Below, in pieces: positions 14,173-22,433 of a stretch of 30,160 bases of DNA. Position numbers and translations under genes: made by a program. This DNA is from a virus, in IMG/VR virus record IMGVR_UViG_3300042893_000605, positions 1 through 30,160 of that record; one strand, 5' to 3'. The notes beneath the pieces were generated by a model. That model searched no databases, was not told the origin of the DNA, and was given only the letters and a program-made list of their open reading frames with translations. How positions within the stretch are numbered: the stretch's first letter is position 1; each line of letters begins with the position of its first letter.

Positions 14173-15085
14173 AATCTTCTCGTTCCCAATTATAAATTAT
14201 ATATTTGTCTCTCCATTGCGGAGTTGATTGTTCGTAACTTTCTATTAAGCTATCTACTATTGTAGCAGGAGTTTCGGTAAACGTAAAGTCAAACGTTTGT
14301 TCAAACAGAGCAGTATCTATAGCAAAATCGTAGGCATTAACAGTAGCACCTCGATCATTGATATCAACACCTAGTTTAGCACTGACTGCCTGTGCTATAT
14401 TACCTACGGTTGCATTGAAACTGGCAAGATTATAAATGCCCGGTACTGGTTGCTCAATACAGCGATTTATAGCACGACATAAATCTTCTATACCCAACAT
14501 AGCACGGCTAATCTGCTTATTCATTACCTGTATACCTGTGCCCATTTGCACACTATGGTACATACTGTTAATCATAACATCAACACGTAGGTTAGGCGCC
14601 CAACCATTGACTGTACCAAAACGTAGACCAATTACTCGTTTGCCGCGTAGATTAGCAATAGTTGCCTGTTGATCTAATGCGTACTTGGTAACATCATAGT
14701 TGTTAACAGGTGTGAAGTGTGTATTAGTTTCTTTGTGACATTCACCAGGAGCACTGTTACCATAAACACTAGCACTACTAGCATAGATAACCAATTGATC
14801 ATCTAATTTTTCTAATAAGTCTGTAAAGTTAGTAACATTGTTTAACCACGGACCCGGCAGTGCACCGTTACAACTAGGAACACTACTGTGACCAGCTAAA
14901 ACTACAACTACCTCAAACTCTGCTAGTTCTTCTTTAGTAAGTTTTTGATAGTCTCTGCGGTCACTGGTTTCGTCATGATTAAACCAACAAATGTCGTTGG
15001 TTTTAACAAAATGATTTAGTCTAAGTACCTGACGTAGCCTAGATCCAATGTAACCATTGCCACCCAGAATTAGTACTTTTTTCAT
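14159..15085 (-). CDS. NAD-dependent epimerase/dehydratase-like SDR
   Basis: This 308-residue extended SDR has the dinucleotide motif GGNGYIG (8-14), an SSASVYG strand (103-109) and the catalytic YDVTK (130-134). The family acts on nucleotide sugars as epimerases, dehydratases or reductases; with the neighbouring 4,6-dehydratase and C-methyltransferase it probably works on the keto-sugar intermediate as a reductase or epimerase. I use the ATG at 15083-15085 (MKKVLILGG), which overlaps the upstream TGA (TGATG), not the TTG one codon upstream. Confidence 0.85.
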   Translation of the reverse strand: MKKVLILGGNGYIGSRLRQVLRLNHFVKTNDICWFNHDETSDRRDYQKLTKEELAEFEVVVVLAGHSSVPSCNGALPGPWLNNVTNFTDLLEKLDDQLVIYASSASVYGNSAPGECHKETNTHFTPVNNYDVTKYALDQQATIANLRGKRVIGLRFGTVNGWAPNLRVDVMINSMYHSVQMGTGIQVMNKQISRAMLGIEDLCRAINRCIEQPVPGIYNLASFNATVGNIAQAVSAKLGVDINDRGATVNAYDFAIDTALFEQTFDFTFTETPATIVDSLIESYEQSTPQWRDKYIIYNWEREDYGRR

Positions 15086-15822
15086 CAATCAATGATCATC
15101 ATGCCGTTTGGTGCGATATTACCTTGCAAGCCAACAATGTCTAATTCAACTAGTTTATCTTTGGGGATAAATTTAGCCATCGCATGCTCATTGTCGATAT
15201 ATTTGTTTTGATTGAATAATCCCACCATAGTTTCAATAATTTTGTTATACATACTGATAGTATTAGCCAATAGACTAGGAGTAAATGACCATAGACGAGT
15301 TTGTAATAAAGTATTCACTCCAGTATCAGCTGGATTGATCCAGCTTGGTTGTGCTCGCTTAAACACATACTTGTCTTTGGTAGTAGCATTATCAAATTGT
15401 TTAATATCAAACTTATCTGTGACTTGATAGCGGCCACTGAGCTTAAAAATACGATCAGCATCTTTAACTTCTTTCATCATATCTTGGTCGTTGCTAATAT
15501 AAGTCAAGGCTTTCATGATTCCTAATGCTTCCATAGCATTTTTACCAATGTCATAGTTCTGTACATTGTCATGAAAGTACTTGATGTCAGCATCATCACT
15601 GTTGTCGATGTAATAGTCAACTAGATCAATCAGTTCTTCAAACTCTGCGCTGGTATCATTTTGTACATCAACTTTACTGTTATCTACCAGAATGATAACT
15701 GTCCCCGGAATATATTTCTTAGCACTCTTAGCAGTTTCTAATGTCTGTTGGATACGTTGTGTTGGATCATATATACCATAGTTAGTATACACTGCTGAGG
15801 TTAGCAATACAATATTTTTCAT
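15085..15822 (-). CDS. Hypothetical glycan-cluster protein, WavE/glycosyltransferase-like
   Basis: The start is placed at the ATG at 15820-15822 (MKNIVLLTSAVYTNYG) because AAGGAC lies 6-7 bases upstream, immediately after the dehydratase stop; 245 residues. The stretch R-I-F-K-L-S-G-R-Y-Q-V-T-D-K-F in the middle is common in putative glycosyltransferases of the WavE-like type, and the N-terminal VYTNYG...R-x-Q-x-T-L-E-T is seen in the same set. No proven catalytic residue can be named. The stop overlaps the ATG of the SDR gene, so it is coupled to it. Probably a transferase for a sugar made nearby. Confidence 0.6.
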   Translation of the reverse strand: MKNIVLLTSAVYTNYGIYDPTQRIQQTLETAKSAKKYIPGTVIILVDNSKVDVQNDTSAEFEELIDLVDYYIDNSDDADIKYFHDNVQNYDIGKNAMEALGIMKALTYISNDQDMMKEVKDADRIFKLSGRYQVTDKFDIKQFDNATTKDKYVFKRAQPSWINPADTGVNTLLQTRLWSFTPSLLANTISMYNKIIETMVGLFNQNKYIDNEHAMAKFIPKDKLVELDIVGLQGNIAPNGMMIID

Positions 15823-15830
15823 ATTAGTCC

Positions 15831-16862
15831 TTATTCGCAACGCAACCAACGGTCGTTCTTTAATGTCCATTCAACCACTTCACCAATACGTTCTGTTAAA
15901 CTAACCTTAGGTTCCCAACCTAAACTGCGCATGTAGTCACCGCTTAGAGCATAACGTAGGTCATGTCCTGGGCGTGAGCTATGGAAGTCGACCATTTCGT
16001 ACTTCAATTCTTTTCCTTGCGCATCAGCGATAATCTGTGCTAATTGTAGATTATTGATTTCTTGTTTGCCTACTAGATTGAACTTGGGACAACGTGCATC
16101 ACCATAGTCTGCTTCTAGCTTGGTACTGTCTAATCCCAGCAAGAACATCATAGCATCTGCTACGTCTGCCGCATGGATATAAAAACGACTGCCCGGAATA
16201 GTACGGGTTGCATCACTGTGGATAGTAATAGCATCACCATCGTTTACCTTACGGATACACATAGGAATAAACTTCTCTGGGTGTTGGCGTTGACCAAATA
16301 CGTTCATGGTATGTGTGATGTAGATAGGTAACTTGTAGGTATTTTCAAATGCCACTGCTAGTTCTTCACCACCAGCTTTAGTAGCTGAATATGGATTACT
16401 AGAATTGTAACGGTCACGTTCACCGTAATTAACACCGTTGGGTGCTGGACCGAACACTTCGTCTGTTGAGAAGTAGATGAAACGTTCTAGATTTTTTAGT
16501 TTACGAGCGAACTCTAAGATATGACCTGTACCAACTACGTTGTCCCAGACAAACTCCATTGGGAATTCAATTGATCGATCAACATGGCTACCTGCGGCCA
16601 AATGTAATACATAGTTTACATCACCGATATCACGTACTACCATCGGGTTTAGTTCAGCACGCAGATCATGGAATACTATCTTCACACGCTTTTTGATTTC
16701 TACATCAAAATCTGCCATCATATCTGATAGTCGATTTAGATTACCCGAGAAGTCTAGTCTGTCTAAGCTGACTACGTTCCAATCGGTATTTCTTAAAATA
16801 TTTTCAATAACGTGGTGTGCGATAAATCCCGCACCGCCAGTCACCAAGACGGTTTTTGACAT
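15831..16862 (-). CDS. dTDP-glucose 4,6-dehydratase-like enzyme (RmlB family)
   Basis: A 343-residue SDR with TGGAGFI (8-14), the dehydratase-specific STDEVFG motif (132-138) whose Asp-Glu pair removes water, and the catalytic YSATK (158-162). Length and the SRFYIHAADVADA region fit RmlB. It would convert an NDP-hexose (probably dTDP-glucose) into the 4-keto-6-deoxy sugar, the first committed step to many deoxysugars. The C-methyltransferase and the second SDR downstream could act next. No RmlA is present, though the nucleotidyltransferase fusion at 27726-29324 or a host enzyme could supply the substrate. A GGAGAA site precedes the ATG. Confidence 0.9.
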   Translation of the reverse strand: MSKTVLVTGGAGFIAHHVIENILRNTDWNVVSLDRLDFSGNLNRLSDMMADFDVEIKKRVKIVFHDLRAELNPMVVRDIGDVNYVLHLAAGSHVDRSIEFPMEFVWDNVVGTGHILEFARKLKNLERFIYFSTDEVFGPAPNGVNYGERDRYNSSNPYSATKAGGEELAVAFENTYKLPIYITHTMNVFGQRQHPEKFIPMCIRKVNDGDAITIHSDATRTIPGSRFYIHAADVADAMMFLLGLDSTKLEADYGDARCPKFNLVGKQEINNLQLAQIIADAQGKELKYEMVDFHSSRPGHDLRYALSGDYMRSLGWEPKVSLTERIGEVVEWTLKNDRWLRCE

Positions 16863-16900
16863 TGATTTCTCCAGTTTTCGTTGAATTTACTGCTATAACG

Positions 16901-16908
16901 TATTTATT
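16901..16908 (-). promoter_or_regulatory. Probable T4-like late promoter box (variant AATAAATA)
   Basis: AATAAATA on the minus strand followed by CG, 38 bases before the RmlB-like ATG, which leaves a leader of about 30 bases with a good ribosome-binding site. One mismatch from TATAAATA. Confidence 0.45.
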
Positions 16909-16930
16909 TTAGCTAAAATCAGCGGAAAAA

Positions 16931-17104
16931 TTATGCTTCTGTTCTGTCTGCGACTGTACGAGCAACTTTAGTTTCTACGTATTCTTTGATAAACTTGATA
17001 GCTTTACGGCTAGTATCAAAAACATATTCACTGGTTTCATCTTCCTGTGTCAGGATCACTACGAATCCATTTGTTACTTTACGAATTTCAATTGAATCAA
17101 ACAT
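16931..17104 (-). CDS. Small hypothetical protein (57 aa)
   Basis: Read from the minus strand: starts MFDSIEIRKVTNGF and ends VADRTEA. It shows two or three beta strands (SIEIRKV, GFVVILTQ, EYVFDTS) followed by a helix (RKAIKFIKEYVETKVA), a compact alpha/beta fold. No family recognised. It has its own promoter (17139-17167) with a short leader and is followed by the RmlB-like gene 68 bases later. Confidence 0.75.
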   Translation of the reverse strand: MFDSIEIRKVTNGFVVILTQEDETSEYVFDTSRKAIKFIKEYVETKVARTVADRTEA

Positions 17105-17138
17105 GTTTTACTCCATAATTATAGATTATTACCCTATA

Positions 17139-17167
17139 AGTATAACAGATTTAAATTATAATGTCAA
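17139..17167 (-). promoter_or_regulatory. Sigma70-type promoter
   Basis: TTGACA (17162-17167), 17-base spacer, TATACT (17139-17144), minus strand. It overlaps the end of the gap behind the radical SAM gene and would drive the gene at 17104. Confidence 0.75.
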
Positions 17168-17168
17168 C

Positions 17169-19319
17169 CTAACAGCTTAATTTTTCTAACATTTGAATTA
17201 TCTTATTAAGATATAATTGGTTATCTGAATCGTATAGGGTTGGAACAGCGATCGCCGTTATCATATTTCCATCATAAGTAGAATTCATGTCAGATCGTTG
17301 AGCATAGTCTAAGAAAAAAGGACTCTGGAAAACCAGTTGCATACTTGATCCATTGATCCAAAATCCCGGTTTAGCGACTATTGATACTCCATTTTCTATA
17401 TAAATTAATTCAGTGTAGTAAAAATTTGGGTCCTCTAATAGAGATATTCCATTGATTACGAATTTTTTAATTAATACAAACGTATCTTTTAAAATTTCAC
17501 CCGATGCTGACACTATTGTATCCTTGTTTGATTTTCCATAAAATTGAATTGAAATATTATTTTTAGTATCAGTATTAGGAACTACCGTATACCTATAAGA
17601 TTGGTGATCTATTACAGCATCATCAAATAATATTTGATCATTAAATTTGATTTGGATTTTAGGATCTTGATTCACAACTGATGATTCAAATTCAAATTCA
17701 ATAATAATTTCTTTTTCAGGATTTCTGTCTAAGATGGTCTTCAAGAAATTTTCATAATCGAAATAAGATGATTGTGCTAGATTGTTAATCATCTTACCAT
17801 TGATTTTAGAACTATAAAACTTTTCAGCTTGATCATGTGATCGTTCTATCACACTGTATATATAAGGTATTACACTTTCAACTATTGGGATTTTTAAATC
17901 ATTACAAAGCCTAGATATTAATAATATTCTAAAATATCTTTCTTTAAATGTCAGTGTTGGATTGTCTTTAGTCCACCATATGGTTTCTGATTCTGTCTCG
18001 ATATTGTTTTGATTTCTATTTACGTCAGCAGGAGTATGTACCAAAACTTCTCCTGTCCCTCCCAGATTAAGTCCAACCACAGTGCCATTACGAGCGTAAG
18101 GTACTAAACTGTAAATAAAGTCACAGGTTTTTAAAAAATCTTCCCATTGTTCTGCCCAATGGCCAATGATCAATAGTCCTAGAACTTTCATATTGTGTTT
18201 GTTAAATTGATCTATTTCATATTTGTAGGCATTAGTATTAGTCTTTTTATTCATTGCGATCAACACAGAATCACTACCACTTTCAAATCCAGTGGATAAT
18301 GAAACACAGCCTGATTCTGAAATTATTTTATAATACTTCTCTGGCATTTCGCCTACAGGCCTGCATATATAACTACCATTCCATGTAATACGTTTATCAG
18401 GATTTTTTTTATTATGTTCTGCTAGTTTAGTTACCCATTCCATAAAACTTGATAAACTACCATTTACCAGTGAATCAGTAAAATTAAAGTCCCTGATACC
18501 ATACTTATCTGCCAGATATAACATTTCATCAACAATATTACCACCAACACGAAATCTGAATCGTCCTTGGACCGCTTCAACATCACAGAAATCACATTTT
18601 CTCACACAACCTTTACTACCAATGATTGGTATTTGTGGGATATTTCTATTTAATTGTCCGGGATAACGTGTTAGGTCATAGTCATCAAAATTTGCGAATG
18701 CTAAGTTTGTGTCTTTATAATTTACTACATATTTTTTATCAGATACATTTTCTTTAACTGTTTGATTGGTGCTCAGAAAATCATTGAGGATTTCTTCGCC
18801 GTCCCCCAATAATACATATTCTGCCAGTTTACGTTTTTGTAGTAATTTACCATATAATAGCATCGTTTCTAATTTGGTCAAATTAGCCACATCCTTAATT
18901 ACAGATGTTGGTTCTGTTCCGGCACCGGCGCCGCCTAGCACAATTTTTTTATCTTTTGATAATTCTTTGATTTTAGTTAACAATAGGTAGGTAAAATAAT
19001 GTCCAAAATAAGAAAAAATACTAATGCCTATATATCTACTAGGTATGTTAATTAATGCTCTGGCACTATCATCAATGAATTTATTAATAAAATTTATATC
19101 ATTTAATGTATAAACATTTGAATTTGATGATAAAAAATAAGTTTGTATATAATCAAAATATTTTCTATTATAGTCACAGGTTCGATATAATTCCATCCCA
19201 AGATCAATGGTCTTAACCTTAAAGCCCTCGGATTCGGCAGTACCTTTTAGCACAGCTGGCGCTAACGGAGGAATAGCAATATGCGTATATGGAACATGGA
19301 CTATTATAATATCATACAT
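17169..19319 (-). CDS. B12-type radical SAM protein with extra C-terminal beta-sandwich-like module
   Basis: At 716 residues, the N-terminal part looks like a cobalamin-binding domain (VHVPYTHIAIPPLAP start and LGGAGAGTEPT near 128). A radical SAM domain follows, with CxxxCxxC at Cys238, Cys242 and Cys245 holding the 4Fe-4S cluster. The GFESGSD motif near 340 is also typical. Residues about 535-660 form an unusual beta-rich region (F-N-D-Q-I-L-F-D-D..., Y-G-K-S-N-K-D-T-I-V) that resembles beta-sandwich modules I associate with marine phage proteins. Known relatives carry out methylation or ring rearrangement on unactivated carbons. The gene is AT-rich, with no good ribosome-binding site. Confidence 0.85.
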   Translation of the reverse strand: MYDIIIVHVPYTHIAIPPLAPAVLKGTAESEGFKVKTIDLGMELYRTCDYNRKYFDYIQTYFLSSNSNVYTLNDINFINKFIDDSARALINIPSRYIGISIFSYFGHYFTYLLLTKIKELSKDKKIVLGGAGAGTEPTSVIKDVANLTKLETMLLYGKLLQKRKLAEYVLLGDGEEILNDFLSTNQTVKENVSDKKYVVNYKDTNLAFANFDDYDLTRYPGQLNRNIPQIPIIGSKGCVRKCDFCDVEAVQGRFRFRVGGNIVDEMLYLADKYGIRDFNFTDSLVNGSLSSFMEWVTKLAEHNKKNPDKRITWNGSYICRPVGEMPEKYYKIISESGCVSLSTGFESGSDSVLIAMNKKTNTNAYKYEIDQFNKHNMKVLGLLIIGHWAEQWEDFLKTCDFIYSLVPYARNGTVVGLNLGGTGEVLVHTPADVNRNQNNIETESETIWWTKDNPTLTFKERYFRILLISRLCNDLKIPIVESVIPYIYSVIERSHDQAEKFYSSKINGKMINNLAQSSYFDYENFLKTILDRNPEKEIIIEFEFESSVVNQDPKIQIKFNDQILFDDAVIDHQSYRYTVVPNTDTKNNISIQFYGKSNKDTIVSASGEILKDTFVLIKKFVINGISLLEDPNFYYTELIYIENGVSIVAKPGFWINGSSMQLVFQSPFFLDYAQRSDMNSTYDGNMITAIAVPTLYDSDNQLYLNKIIQMLEKLSC

Positions 19320-19326
19320 AGATTAA

Positions 19327-19334
19327 TATTTATA
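19327..19334 (-). promoter_or_regulatory. T4-like late promoter box near the radical SAM gene
   Basis: A perfect TATAAATA on the minus strand, but only seven bases before the ATG at 19319, so a transcript would be almost leaderless. AT-rich context makes chance occurrence possible. Confidence 0.35.
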
Positions 19335-19362
19335 GATTACAAATCAAACCTAAAGTAATTTA

Positions 19363-19392
19363 AGTATAACATATTATATAATCTTGGGTCAA
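19363..19392 (-). promoter_or_regulatory. Sigma70-like promoter of the radical SAM gene
   Basis: TTGACC (19387-19392), 18-base spacer, TATACT (19363-19368), minus strand, starting directly after the terminator at 19394-19424. Confidence 0.55.
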
Positions 19393-19393
19393 G

Positions 19394-19424
19394 AAAAAGC
19401 CCCATAATAAATATGAGGCTTTTT
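19394..19424 (-). terminator. Intrinsic terminator of the outer-membrane protein gene
   Basis: On the minus strand AAAAAGCCTCAT pairs with ATGGGGCTTTTT around a 7-base loop, with a run of T at its end. It lies about 50 bases after the stop of the beta-barrel gene. Confidence 0.8.
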
Positions 19425-19471
19425 GGATACTAATAAAGGTTGCGCATTATTAAGAGGCGTTATTAGTTTGA

Positions 19472-20062
19472 TTAAAACTTAATCATGTAACCCGCATTGT
19501 AACCAATGAAGTCACTGGCACCATAGCTACGATCAACGCCCAATGTCACAGCTTGATCTTTAGCGATAGCGTATTCAGCACCAAATCGCACTGTGTTTGT
19601 TTTTTCATTGTATGAGTCACTAAACGCATCACGGAAACGGTATCCTGCTTTAACTGCTAATGCATCTGTTAAAGAGTATTTGATACCCGGTTCAACTGAA
19701 TAGTATGTATAGTCTTGATTTGAAGTAAACTTCTGGCCTAGACCACCACGTGTGTATAATGACACAGCTGGAAGTAGATTGTATGAGTATGTAGCACCTG
19801 CTTCTAAACGTGTTGTACTTACACCAGCATCATTGTTTAGACGTTCAGTACGGAACTGTTCACCTAGGTCGATCGTTAGGTTATCTAACACCTTGCGACC
19901 AATTGTAAAGTTAACACCTTGACGATTAGTGTCAGCCTTATTGTCAGCGATCGTGTCACGGAATGTGTATTGGATGTGAGCAAAATTTTTGCCGTCTTCG
20001 GCCAAGACTACTGTACCAAATGATAGGCCAGCGATAAGTGTTGCGATTAAAGTTTTTTTCAT
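19472..20062 (-). CDS. Secreted outer-membrane beta-barrel protein
   Basis: The 196-residue product has a clear Sec signal peptide (MKKTLIATLIAGLSFGTVVLA, cleavage after Ala21 by the VLA pattern). The mature part shows repeated amphipathic strands with alternating residues (e.g. NFAHIQYTFR, LTIDLGEQFR, TRLEAGATYSYNLL, VSLYTRGGLG, LAVKAGYRFRD, VRFGAEYAI) and ends in YMIKF, the C-terminal aromatic signature used for BAM-mediated insertion. About eight strands fit the OmpA/Ail-like barrel size. I infer that the phage remodels the host outer membrane, perhaps to block superinfection or change permeability, as the Lom-type proteins of lambdoid phages are outer-membrane proteins too. GAGGAA precedes the ATG, a late promoter and a terminator flank it. 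Confidence 0.88.
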   Translation of the reverse strand: MKKTLIATLIAGLSFGTVVLAEDGKNFAHIQYTFRDTIADNKADTNRQGVNFTIGRKVLDNLTIDLGEQFRTERLNNDAGVSTTRLEAGATYSYNLLPAVSLYTRGGLGQKFTSNQDYTYYSVEPGIKYSLTDALAVKAGYRFRDAFSDSYNEKTNTVRFGAEYAIAKDQAVTLGVDRSYGASDFIGYNAGYMIKF

Positions 20063-20133
20063 TGTGTTTCCTCAGTTATAAATTGTTGCAAAAAAGCCAC
20101 AGAATAAAATCTTGTTGCTTTAAAGCCACGTTT

Positions 20134-20141
20134 TATTTATA
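20134..20141 (-). promoter_or_regulatory. T4-like late promoter (TATAAATA) of the outer-membrane protein gene
   Basis: Perfect TATAAATA on the minus strand, 72 bases before the ATG at 20062, leaving a leader of about 65 bases with a good ribosome-binding site. The leader contains an imperfect direct repeat, GTGGCTTT followed by a GCAACAA run, at two places. Confidence 0.65.
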
Positions 20142-20179
20142 TACATAATCCGTAGGTTAAAATATTACTTAATGATCAA

Positions 20180-21466
20180 TTAATATCGATAACTATCAGG
20201 TTTATAAGGGCCATCAACCGCGACGCCAATATACGTGGCTTGATCAGCGGTCAGTGCTGTTAGTTCTGCACCAATCTTGGCCAAATGTAATTGAGCAACC
20301 TTCTCATCTAAATGTTTTGGCAATAGATATAAATGTCCAATTTGATAATCTTCAGTGTTGTTAAACATTTCAATCTGTGCTAGAACTTGGTTAGTAAATG
20401 AATTACTCATTACATAACTAGGGTGGCCTGTGGCACAACCTAGATTAACTAATCGACCTTTAGCCAAGATGATGATCTTATTACCGTTTGGTAAAGTTAC
20501 ATGATCAACTTGAGGTTTGATTTCGTCCCAGACTAGATCTTGTATACCAGCGATGTCGATCTCACTGTCAAAGTGACCAATGTTACAGACGATGCTGTTA
20601 TGCTTCATCTTGATCATGTGTTCACGAGTGATAACATCGATATTACCTGTGGCTGTTACAAAGATGTCTGCCTTGTCTGCGGCATAGTCCATGGTAACTA
20701 CTCGATAGCCTTCCATGGCCGCCTGTAAGGCGCAGATTGGATCGATCTCAGTTACCCATACCTGTGCCGACAGTGCTCGTAATGCCGCGGCTGATCCTTT
20801 ACCTACATCACCAAAGCCTGCTACCACAGCAACTTTGCCTGCGATCATCACGTCAGTGGCACGTTTAATACCATCTACTAGACTTTCACGGCAGCCATAT
20901 AAGTTATCAAACTTGGCTTTGGTCACTGAATCGTTTACGTTGATAGCACGTAGTTTGAATTTACCTGCGGCGATCGCTTCGTTAATCTTATGGATACCTG
21001 TGGTTGTTTCTTCTGTTACTCCACGGATTCCTTCTATTAGATGCGGATGTTTTTCATGGATATACCAGGTTAAGTCGTGCCCGTCATCAAGTAACATATT
21101 TGGCCGCCAGTCATTAGGACCACTCAGTGTGCGTTCTATACAATCCCAATATTCTTCTTCTGTTTCGCCTTTCCAGGCGAATACAGGAATACCTAGATCA
21201 GCAAGTGCGGCAGCAGCGTGATCCTGTGTTGAAAATATGTTACATGAACTCCAACGTACTTCTGCACCCAAGGCAACCAGTGTTTCAACTAATACTGCTG
21301 TCTGGATAGTCATATGTAATGATCCAGAGATACGGGCACCTTTGAGTGGTTGAGCTTCTTTAAACTCTTCCCTAACAGACATTAATCCTGGCATTTCTGT
21401 TTCAGCGATAGCTATTTCTTTATGCCCCCAGCTAGCTAAACTAATATCTTTTACTTTATAATCCAT
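20180..21466 (-). CDS. ahcY: S-adenosylhomocysteine hydrolase
   Basis: A full-length 428-residue AhcY: the N-terminal [17 protein letters not shown] block, [10 protein letters not shown], the NAD-binding [10 protein letters not shown] near residue 215, and the C-terminal K-P-D-S-Y-R-Y signature (last seven residues). It splits S-adenosylhomocysteine to adenosine and homocysteine and so removes the inhibitory product of methyltransferases. The phage encodes two clear methyltransferases and a radical SAM protein, which makes this placement logical. Its length lacks the roughly 40-residue insertion of many bacterial forms. ATG follows the acyl carrier protein stop by one base. Confidence 0.96.
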   Translation of the reverse strand: MDYKVKDISLASWGHKEIAIAETEMPGLMSVREEFKEAQPLKGARISGSLHMTIQTAVLVETLVALGAEVRWSSCNIFSTQDHAAAALADLGIPVFAWKGETEEEYWDCIERTLSGPNDWRPNMLLDDGHDLTWYIHEKHPHLIEGIRGVTEETTTGIHKINEAIAAGKFKLRAINVNDSVTKAKFDNLYGCRESLVDGIKRATDVMIAGKVAVVAGFGDVGKGSAAALRALSAQVWVTEIDPICALQAAMEGYRVVTMDYAADKADIFVTATGNIDVITREHMIKMKHNSIVCNIGHFDSEIDIAGIQDLVWDEIKPQVDHVTLPNGNKIIILAKGRLVNLGCATGHPSYVMSNSFTNQVLAQIEMFNNTEDYQIGHLYLLPKHLDEKVAQLHLAKIGAELTALTADQATYIGVAVDGPYKPDSYRY

Positions 21467-21467
21467 A

Positions 21468-21704
21468 TTATTTTTTCTCTATTTTAGTATTAATTAAATC
21501 GACTATTTTTTGTACTGTATCTGCATCTTGATATTCTTCATCTTCAATTTTGATACTAAACGCATTTTCTACGTCCATCACTATTTCTACTATATCTAGT
21601 GAATCTGTTCCTAAGTCATCAACAATTTTATTTTCAAGAGAAATAGAATTTGGTTCTATGCCCAGTTGATTGGCTATAATTTTTTTAAGTTTTTCTGCTG
21701 TCAT
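21468..21704 (-). CDS. Acyl carrier protein
   Basis: A 78-residue protein with the phosphopantetheine attachment motif D-L-G-T-D-S-L (Ser35 modified in the holo form), in the right place before helix 2, followed by [13 protein letters not shown]. It is a standard ACP fold. I set the start at the ATG at 21702-21704 because AAGGAC lies 6 bases upstream; a TTG two codons earlier would have no spacing. No ketosynthase or acyl-ACP synthetase is in the window, so it must be loaded by host enzymes. With a NeuD-like acyltransferase and sugar genes nearby, it may donate an acyl group to a sugar. It is translationally coupled to ahcY. Confidence 0.93.
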   Translation of the reverse strand: MTAEKLKKIIANQLGIEPNSISLENKIVDDLGTDSLDIVEIVMDVENAFSIKIEDEEYQDADTVQKIVDLINTKIEKK

Positions 21705-21717
21705 GGACAAGTCCTTT

Positions 21718-21725
21718 TATAAATA
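21718..21725 (+). promoter_or_regulatory. T4-like late promoter on the plus strand
   Basis: A perfect TATAAATA in plus-strand orientation, 37 bases before the ATG at 21762, the only plus-strand gene in the window. The transcription start would fall near 21731. Confidence 0.6.
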
Positions 21726-21761
21726 GATAATACAATTATAGTATATATTCTCGATTATATC

Positions 21762-22433
21762 ATGTCAATTAAAATATATTTTTTAAAAACACACAAAATT
21801 AACCTTACTAATTTATTAGTAGGGCAATTATTAAAAAATGCAGGTGAATCTTGTTATGGGCCTTGCGAATATTTTCTAGATGGTAAATTTATTGAATCTA
21901 CCTTAGGTGATTTCGCTAAATTCCAAATACAGTCCATTAGTAAAGATTTTAGGAATATAAAATGGAATGAACATTTACCCTCTCTCAATACTAGTATTAG
22001 TCTGGCTAAAAATGAAAATAAAGTATTAATCTTTGGTAACTACGATTCAGATCAATTATTATTTTTAAAATCACAACGTGGGTCTGATATAAAAACTATC
22101 AGTATTGACTATACAGAAACATGTTACGATTTACTGCTTGAAAATTTAGCCGAATATCATTTATATTTGTTAAAAAAACAGACTTTGTTACCAAATGAAC
22201 AAGATTTAGAACTTATTTCCACATTGTCAGACCAACAACTAATCCAACATTATAAATCAAAATTTGATTTAAACAACTATATTCCGCATTCTAGTATCAC
22301 CAACGCTGACTATAATGTTTTCGTTGAAGATTTTTTTAATCCCCAACTTATGTCAAATCATTTTGACAATATCGGTTTACCATTTAACGATGAATCGAGG
22401 GTCTTTTATGATTCTTGGTTGTCTGTTATATAA
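21762..22433 (+). CDS. Plus-strand protein of unknown function (223 aa)
   Basis: This is the only plus-strand gene in the window. The 223-residue protein starts IKIYFLKTHKINLTNLLVGQLL and has a strand KVLIFGNYDSDQLLFL at about 86-101, then a helical half rich in Leu and Lys, and ends VEDFFNPQLMSNHF...GLPFNDESRVFYDSWLSVI. A parallel alpha/beta start followed by helices would fit a transferase-like fold, but I find no catalytic motif and name no family. It is strongly AT-rich. No Shine-Dalgarno site precedes the ATG, though a late promoter does. Its last 28 bases overlap the end of the convergent acyltransferase gene. Confidence 0.7.
   Translation: MSIKIYFLKTHKINLTNLLVGQLLKNAGESCYGPCEYFLDGKFIESTLGDFAKFQIQSISKDFRNIKWNEHLPSLNTSISLAKNENKVLIFGNYDSDQLLFLKSQRGSDIKTISIDYTETCYDLLLENLAEYHLYLLKKQTLLPNEQDLELISTLSDQQLIQHYKSKFDLNNYIPHSSITNADYNVFVEDFFNPQLMSNHFDNIGLPFNDESRVFYDSWLSVI

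Noticed and set aside
20063-20179. A SAM or SAH riboswitch near ahcY
   Set aside because: The sequence upstream of the ACP-ahcY unit is only about 50 bases and AT-rich, with no pseudoknot-like pairing; the gap at 20063-20179 lies after ahcY and holds a late promoter.
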